The notes under the pieces are model-generated. The model did no database searches. It saw nothing but the letters and a program-made list of their open reading frames with translations, and was not told the origin of the DNA. From Lates calcarifer (Eukaryota > Chordata > Actinopteri > Centropomidae), in assembly GCF_001640805.2 (NCBI RefSeq), contig NC_066837.1, positions 25,442,467-25,506,466 of the forward strand: a stretch of 64,000 nucleotides of DNA, in the 5' to 3' direction. Within the stretch, counting starts at the first letter, position 1. Each line of letters starts with the position of its first letter. This document shows, in pieces, positions 59,042 through 64,000 of this stretch. The position numbers were made by a program, and so were the translations under genes.

Positions 59042-59249
59042 TATGAAGAGACTCCTCACTTTAGGAAACAAACCAAAAAGAAAATACACTGCATCCAACT
59101 TAAAGCTCACATCCACAGTCATTTAGTGGAGATAAACAAAACAATTAACTTAAATTTTTTATGGCCCATATCTTGCCTTTTATGTACACAGACCATAGGT
59201 TTTCATCCATGTCACATCTACTGTAAGAATTGTCCACTCCTCTCTTTTT

Positions 59250-59345
59250 TCCCTTTCTTTTGGCATTTTGCCTTTATTTTGACAGTGCAGAGAGCAGCTG
59301 GAAAAATTGAGCAGGAGGGGTATATGAGATGTGGTTGATTGCTCC
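59250..59345 (+). repeat. Family G fragment, copy 2
   Basis: 'tttggcattttgcctttatt' followed by 'ttgacagtgcagagagcagc' resembles copy 1 at 56.1 kb and a fish repeat with 'tttttgcctttatttgatag'. Confidence 0.45.
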
Positions 59346-59454
59346 AGAAAAGCTATTAATTGGACCTTGAGTTAAGATTCTTTCATCACATTCAACCTTG
59401 TCATGACTGTAGTGGTATCATCATAGGCCCTAACTTTTCTGAGAATGACTTGGA

Positions 59455-59900
59455 TGTGAGAGCGGTCCTCGGCGAAGCTGAACCCTCAGTTTTATTAAAG
59501 CAGCTGTAATCAATGTTTTCGTCTCACAGTAAAATGGATTAACATGACATGTAAAAGGGATTTCTCATAGTCTTGAACCCACAGGAAATAATCATCCAAC
59601 TCTGCAGTTTTCTCTCCACTCATTATATTGGTTTTATGGTCCACTGTTTTTGGCTGTAGCAGGCAGCTGGTTTTTTCACTTCACTTCAGGCTCTAGAAAC
59701 CTACTGTATGCTACCTGCTCAACACCAAACAGCAGGGAGATGAAGTTAGCAACTAGCTGGTGAATCTTTAGTGGAGCATTTAGCAGTTACAGAGCCAGAT
59801 ATGTCCCTCGGGAGTTAGTGAAGACCAAACACAGATGACTTAAGTCATCAGCCAGTAAAACAGCTCCAGATTAATTAATAATGCTCCATGTCTACTGTAT
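59455..59900 (+). mobile_element. Family C dispersed repeat, copy C2
   Basis: 'agcggtcctcggcgaagctg', 'aaagcagctgtaatcaatg', 'ttctcatagtcttgaaccc', 'tactgtatgctacctgctc', 'acaccaaacagcag' and 'gggagttagtgaagacc' run in the order of this teleost family; the last blocks match C1 at 10.8 kb. Confidence 0.7.
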
Positions 59901-60721
59901 CTGTGAGTAAGCATATTTTGCTAGCAACTTTGCTACACCAACCTTAGGGCTAGGCTATGCTCTAAAAGTAACAGTTTGTATGGTGAGTCATCAAGGCACG
60001 TCAGAGGGCAAATGTGTTTAGGTGACATTCATACTGTAGTGTTGTTCTCAGTAGTTCACATGATAAAAAAATAGAAATAGTTGTGTTAACAATGAAAAAA
60101 GAGAGTTAGAGAGAGAGGTTCAAATCCTGGTTCCTTTGTCATGTCCACTCCTCTGTGTTATTGTAGGTTTAACTAATGTTGAGTATGTCTGTGTTCTATA
60201 GATATTATTTTATTATCCATCCTATATACAAGGCTCACAGATGCATTTTCTACTTTCTTTACATACAGAAAGTAACCAATGCATGAATTCATCTTAATTT
60301 TGGAGTCAGTCAGTCAGATGTTTTGTATTGCTGCATATTTTCACACAGAGATTGAGCCCACACAGCAGAAACAGGGCTTTATGTGATACTTGTGTGAAAA
60401 GTGATGAGAACTGAGTGAAGCCAACCAGATATCTTTAAAAGTTAAGTTAATGAATGCATTTGTTTTTGTTACTGTAGTCTTGAAGTTATCTTGAGGAGTG
60501 TGTGTGTCAGCTCATTTTTACTCACTTTAAAACTGGTATTTACTTTTTATGTATGGGCATCTGTTTTGCATGTTGTTAGTACAGAGTGTATTTTGTTTGG
60601 GTCACATTTTAAAATTGCAATATTTGTTTTTAATGTAAGTTTTTTTTGTTTTTTTTTTTCACTGAATGTGCTTAACCATAGATGTTTTTTATGTTCTTTT
60701 TTTGACAGTGACAGTATTTGA

Positions 60722-60722
<1 letters not shown>

Positions 60723-60756
<34 letters not shown>
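60723..60756. repeat. (GT)n microsatellite
   Basis: About 17 uninterrupted TG units. Confidence 0.95.
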
Positions 60757-60757
<1 letters not shown>

Positions 60758-61122
60758 CCTGCTTCCTCTCAGTTCCCCATGCACCTACGTAATTAGTGTG
60801 TTCTTGGTAATGTAGTCTAATGGCTTCACAGGAACACTCTGAAATGCTGATGAACATCTGTTTGGCAGAAAACTAACACACACTGTGTCTCTGCCTCTCT
60901 CTCTCACTCATACCCTGACAAAAACACATACCTCATGTAGCCTGACTTCCAATCAACAGTGTGTGAGTAAACCTTTGTAAAGAAAGTAGATGTTATGTAC
61001 CTGAAAGAATGAATCCAGCTCCAAAACCCACCCGAACATCTGTAATTACAGAAATGTCTTTGCATAACATTCTGCCTCACATAGCGGTGTAAATTAGCAT
61101 TGCAGACAGTTCTGTGGCTTTA

Positions 61123-61124
<2 letters not shown>

Positions 61125-61155
<31 letters not shown>
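61125..61155. repeat. (CA)n microsatellite
   Basis: About 15 uninterrupted AC units. Confidence 0.95.
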
Positions 61156-61156
<1 letters not shown>

Positions 61157-61482
61157 GTACACAAGACCAAATACTTTCAGTTGTTTATCTCTGCAGTGAG
61201 GAAGAACAGTGGAAGTGGAAGAAGCTGTAGATTGTTCCTCTTCCTTTTTAACACACACCATAACACACACACACAGACAAGCCAACCTGCAGAATTCTTA
61301 ACAGGTCAGGGACAACATGGAGTACCATTTAGATGAGAACAGGTGGCTTGTCAATGTGTGTGCGTTTGTGTTTGTGTGTGTGTATTAGTGTGTGTATCCT
61401 TGTTAGGGCTGTACAGTTTGCTGCCCCCACCAAGGTCACAGAATGTCTCAGTGCACCCTGGGAGACAGAGCAGGTCTGTGTA

Positions 61483-61485
<3 letters not shown>

Positions 61486-61520
<35 letters not shown>
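61486..61520. repeat. (GT)n microsatellite
   Basis: About 17 uninterrupted GT units. Confidence 0.95.
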
Positions 61521-61523
<3 letters not shown>

Positions 61524-61721
61524 ATGTGCCGTCGCCAGCTGGCAGGGACCCAGTCTCCTATCAGTGTCACCCCTTCTCCTGGAGACAGATCCACTGACTA
61601 GTTAAGAAGGTAAGCAGAGAATCTGACTCTGTCTCTCACTCTTGCCTCTCCTCCTCCTCCTCCTCCTCTCTTTCTGTCGTCTTCATCACTCACTCATCTC
61701 GTCTTTCTGTCATTCTCCAAA

Positions 61722-62006
61722 ATGTCAGGACAAAGAGAGACAGCGGTGAAAAGTGTGCACTCGTGGGTGAGTCAGCTCTGCATTTAATGCGATCAGCCGC
61801 TTCATATCTAAAATCCAACAGTTTGCATGCCTGTAACCTGAGGCTTGTCTTTGTGGGGACCAAAACATACATGTACTGTGGCGCCACAAGACTGACATTC
61901 ATTTATTTTTCCTCCTTACTCTCAGACTGCAGGGTGGACAGATGAAGGGACGGTGGGATGGAGTGATGAAGGGAAGGGAGATGCCAGGGGAGAGGGAACC
62001 ATGTGA
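61722..62006 (+). other. Candidate small spliced ORF (41 codons)
   Basis: ATG at 61722 (A at -3) opens 15 codons ending at TGG|GTGAGT (donor 61767). A 159-bp potential intron ends with a CTGAC branch-like motif (61892-61896), a pyrimidine tract and CTCAG at 61925. The next segment continues in phase for 26 codons to TGA at 62004-62006. An upstream AAG|GTAAGC donor lies at 61609-61610. No homologous family recognised. An alternative 45-codon frame starts at ATG 61942 in the second segment. All signals are short and could be coincidental. Confidence 0.15.
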
Positions 62007-62447
62007 CGGCGGCGGCTCAAACAAGATGCCTAATTGGGCACAAGAGGCCTCACAAGTTTTGGTGGCGGAACACTTCTAAAACACTTTTCTAATAGAAACA
62101 CATCAAGGAGAGGCACATAAAGAGCTGCAGATAATTTACACACAACTACAAACACACACACACACTTACAAAAGCAAAGCAGAAAAAGAGATGATGGCGT
62201 CATAAACTTGGATGTCATGAATTCTGTCGGAAACACACAAAGCTGCACACACGCATACACATAGACATAGACGCATGCCTATTAAACAAAGAGTAAAGAC
62301 TTACAAAGCAGGGTCTGTGTCTTTCAATGACATGTGCACATGTATAAGCTTCTCCTTACACAGAGACACACACAAGCTTAATATAATAGGAGTCCCTAAG
62401 ATCTCAAAGCAGTTGCATTATTTAACAGCAGGACTAGGATAGCATCC

Positions 62448-62474
62448 AGTGTGTGTGTGTGTGTGTGTGTGTGA
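62448..62474. repeat. (GT)n microsatellite
   Basis: About 12 GT units followed by GAGTGAGTGA. Confidence 0.9.
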
Positions 62475-63235
62475 GTGAGTGACTCTTTTTCCAGCTATAA
62501 ATACACCTGCATCTGAGAATCCCCCTGTTCTCTCACTGTTTTCCCTCTGTCCTTTCCTCTCTATCTCCCTCCATCTGCACTGGAACTGCTGTAGTCCACA
62601 GTGATTTATCTACCATTTGAAATATTTCCTGACTTCCATCTAAATGGTAACTGACATGAAAGCAAAATTCAGTATAATGGGATACAGGAAAAGCCTTGTG
62701 TCACCACCTGCTGTTTTTTAAACCTGCCATCAAAGTGAAATGTATGGTTTTCTCACACAAGGAGAAGTCACTTCTTTTCAAGCACCCCTGTTTGAGGTTA
62801 ACAGCTCAACGCAACACTGCTACTAGTGTAACACACCTGAATCTTCGACCAAATTGCTGATGGCCCACAGTGGTAATGTAGGAGATAGGTTGCTGCATTG
62901 ATTTTGATCCTCTTTCTCATCGCTAGTCAAGAATGTGTGGAATAAGAAGATGCTAACTCTGCATTGATTTTAAGTATTAAGTACATTTTACTTTTTTTGC
63001 TGTAAGGAAGAAGTATATACTGTTCAGTCCTCACTGTCCTGCTGTTACCATAGATGTGGTGTCTGAAGTAACTGTGAACCCTTGACTCACCAATGGACAA
63101 TCAAAAAATATTAAATCTCTTTTTTTTTTTTAATAATTCATCACTATCTAGACATGCACTGATTTTGAATGAGGAACTGGAACAAATATCAGCAATCCCA
63201 GTTTCACTTCAGCTCTCTGTTTGCAACGTTTAACA

Positions 63236-63676
63236 AATTAGTTTAACATATTGACATGCTAGCATTTACTAAAATAGCACTAAATACATGCTTCAGCTGA
63301 GACTTATGGGAATATCTGCAGGTATTTGGTCATAAGGCAAAGCACTGGATAAGGTGAAATTTTGAATTTTGATTATGGTGATGAAAAGCAGCAAGAGGGC
63401 CACCAAATCTATTACAACTCATCTTGTGGGGAACATAAAATGAAAAACTTTGATCATCCATCTTGTAGATGCAGTGATATTTCACTGGATAAGTCATCAG
63501 CAGCAGCTCACCAAAATCAGTAGCCTTCATTCTCTAGGGAACATGAATATCTACAAAATTTCATGACAAAAATCCAATAGTTGTTGAGATTTGAGATTAT
63601 TTTGGTCTGGACTGAAATGGCTGACTAACCAACAGACCTACACTGCAATCCATAGAGGCTAGTATGGCTGAAAGAG
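63236..63676 (+). mobile_element. Family A dispersed repeat, copy A8 (near complete)
   Basis: Reverse orientation relative to A7: 'gacatgctagcatttac', 'caggtatttggtcataagg', 'agggaacatgaatatctac', 'aaaatttcatgac', 'ccaatagttgttgagattt', 'ttttggtctggactgaaatgg' and 'aggctagtatggctg'. Confidence 0.75.
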
Positions 63677-63684
63677 TATGTTTT

Positions 63685-63903
63685 CTCTAATTTGTGTACT
63701 GTCCATACACAACGCACTGTTGTCTACACTGTATACCTTGTATATCATTTATTCATTTTATTTAATTCTATTTATTTTTATTTGTTTATTTTTTCTTTTA
63801 TGTATATTTCTGCTATAGAGACACCAGTGGCCAGAAACAAATTCCTTGTGGGTGTCAACATACATGGCCAATAAAACCGCTTCTAATTCAGATTCTGATT
63901 CTG
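63685..63903 (+). mobile_element. LINE 3' end (L2-clade/Maui-like)
   Basis: 'aacaaattccttgtgggtg', 'catggccaataaaacc' and a terminal 'attcagattctgattctg' form the typical 3' end of an abundant fish LINE whose copies finish in GATTCT repeats. AATAAA is at 63870-63875 and the short tandem tail at about 63886-63903. 5'-truncated with no reverse-transcriptase part, as is usual. Clade assignment from memory. Confidence 0.65.
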
Positions 63904-64000
63904 CAAGTGAACTTCTCTCCATGTCCCTTATTTCCCATAAATATTAGTTATAATACCATTTGGGCAGTGGAACAAAGCCAGTTCAGTTCAATTTAATTCT

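Larger units (their letters stand above)
56280..59245. other. Unique DNA with regulatory-looking sites
   Basis: No confirmed gene. Contains the RE1 site at 57.07 kb, a promoter-like segment at 58.62 kb, a GA-rich block (58380-58620) and GT repeats listed separately. Confidence 0.5.
59905..63230. other. Unique DNA with microsatellites and exon-like signals
   Basis: No confirmed gene. Microsatellites and a candidate spliced ORF are listed separately. A TATAAATA box at about 62497 follows the GT repeat at 62448-62474, but no convincing exon starts after it. The block 61930-62085 is GC-richer and unique. Confidence 0.5.

Noticed and set aside
62490..62530. TATAAATA box after the 62.45-kb GT repeat as a promoter
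   Set aside because: No convincing start codon, first exon or CpG-rich context follows; TATA-like strings are common in AT-rich DNA.
1..64000. tRNA, rRNA, snRNA and well-known microRNA genes
   Set aside because: No A/B-box tRNA head, 5S, U6 or familiar mature microRNA sequence was seen on reading through; a covariance-model scan would be needed to exclude them.

Overview
This window looks like AT-rich noncoding DNA from a ray-finned fish. I infer a teleost, probably a percomorph, from the dispersed repeat families I recognise and from the very dense (CA)n/(GT)n microsatellites. I found no protein-coding gene, tRNA, rRNA or CRISPR array. Long open frames are either low complexity (CA, TC or GA tracts) or lie inside degenerate transposons. 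The window is best read as an intergenic gene desert or part of a very large intron. Family letters (A, B, C...) are labels used only in this report; family identity comes from my memory of fish repeats plus within-window copy-to-copy similarity, not from a database search.

Layout. 0-5 kb: a broken Tc1/mariner transposase (minus), a dispersed repeat with a second copy at 39.4 kb, and interleaved copies of families A and B. 5-12.9 kb: mostly unique sequence with microsatellites, one A copy carrying a nested insertion, and one C copy. 12.9-14 kb: an A copy split by a probable solo LTR, followed at 14.4 kb by a strong RE1 (REST/NRSF) match. 14-28 kb: mainly unique DNA with a 605-bp hAT-like element, a Tc1-type terminus and several possible conserved noncoding segments. 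28-37.9 kb is the transposon-rich core: a MITE with 39/41 matching inverted ends, a 2.4-kb composite repeat with a roughly 275-bp internal tandem array and a captured open segment, a reverse-transcriptase scrap, a piggyBac transposase remnant, a second Tc1 remnant and several smaller repeats. 38-50 kb: LTR-like sequence, further A/B copies, a 60-bp-arm palindrome and a Tc1-type MITE. 50-64 kb: mostly unique DNA with two copies of family F, a second RE1 site at 57.1 kb, a promoter/signal-peptide-like segment at 58.6 kb, a possible small spliced ORF at 61.7-62.0 kb, and an L2-type LINE 3' tail at the right edge.

Function. Nothing encodes a working pathway; every transposase or reverse-transcriptase trace is frameshifted or truncated. 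The most useful functional hints are three RE1-like sites (two strong), which would fit a neuronal-gene neighbourhood, several unique GC-richer islands, and strong G-quadruplex candidates. All are sequence-by-eye calls.
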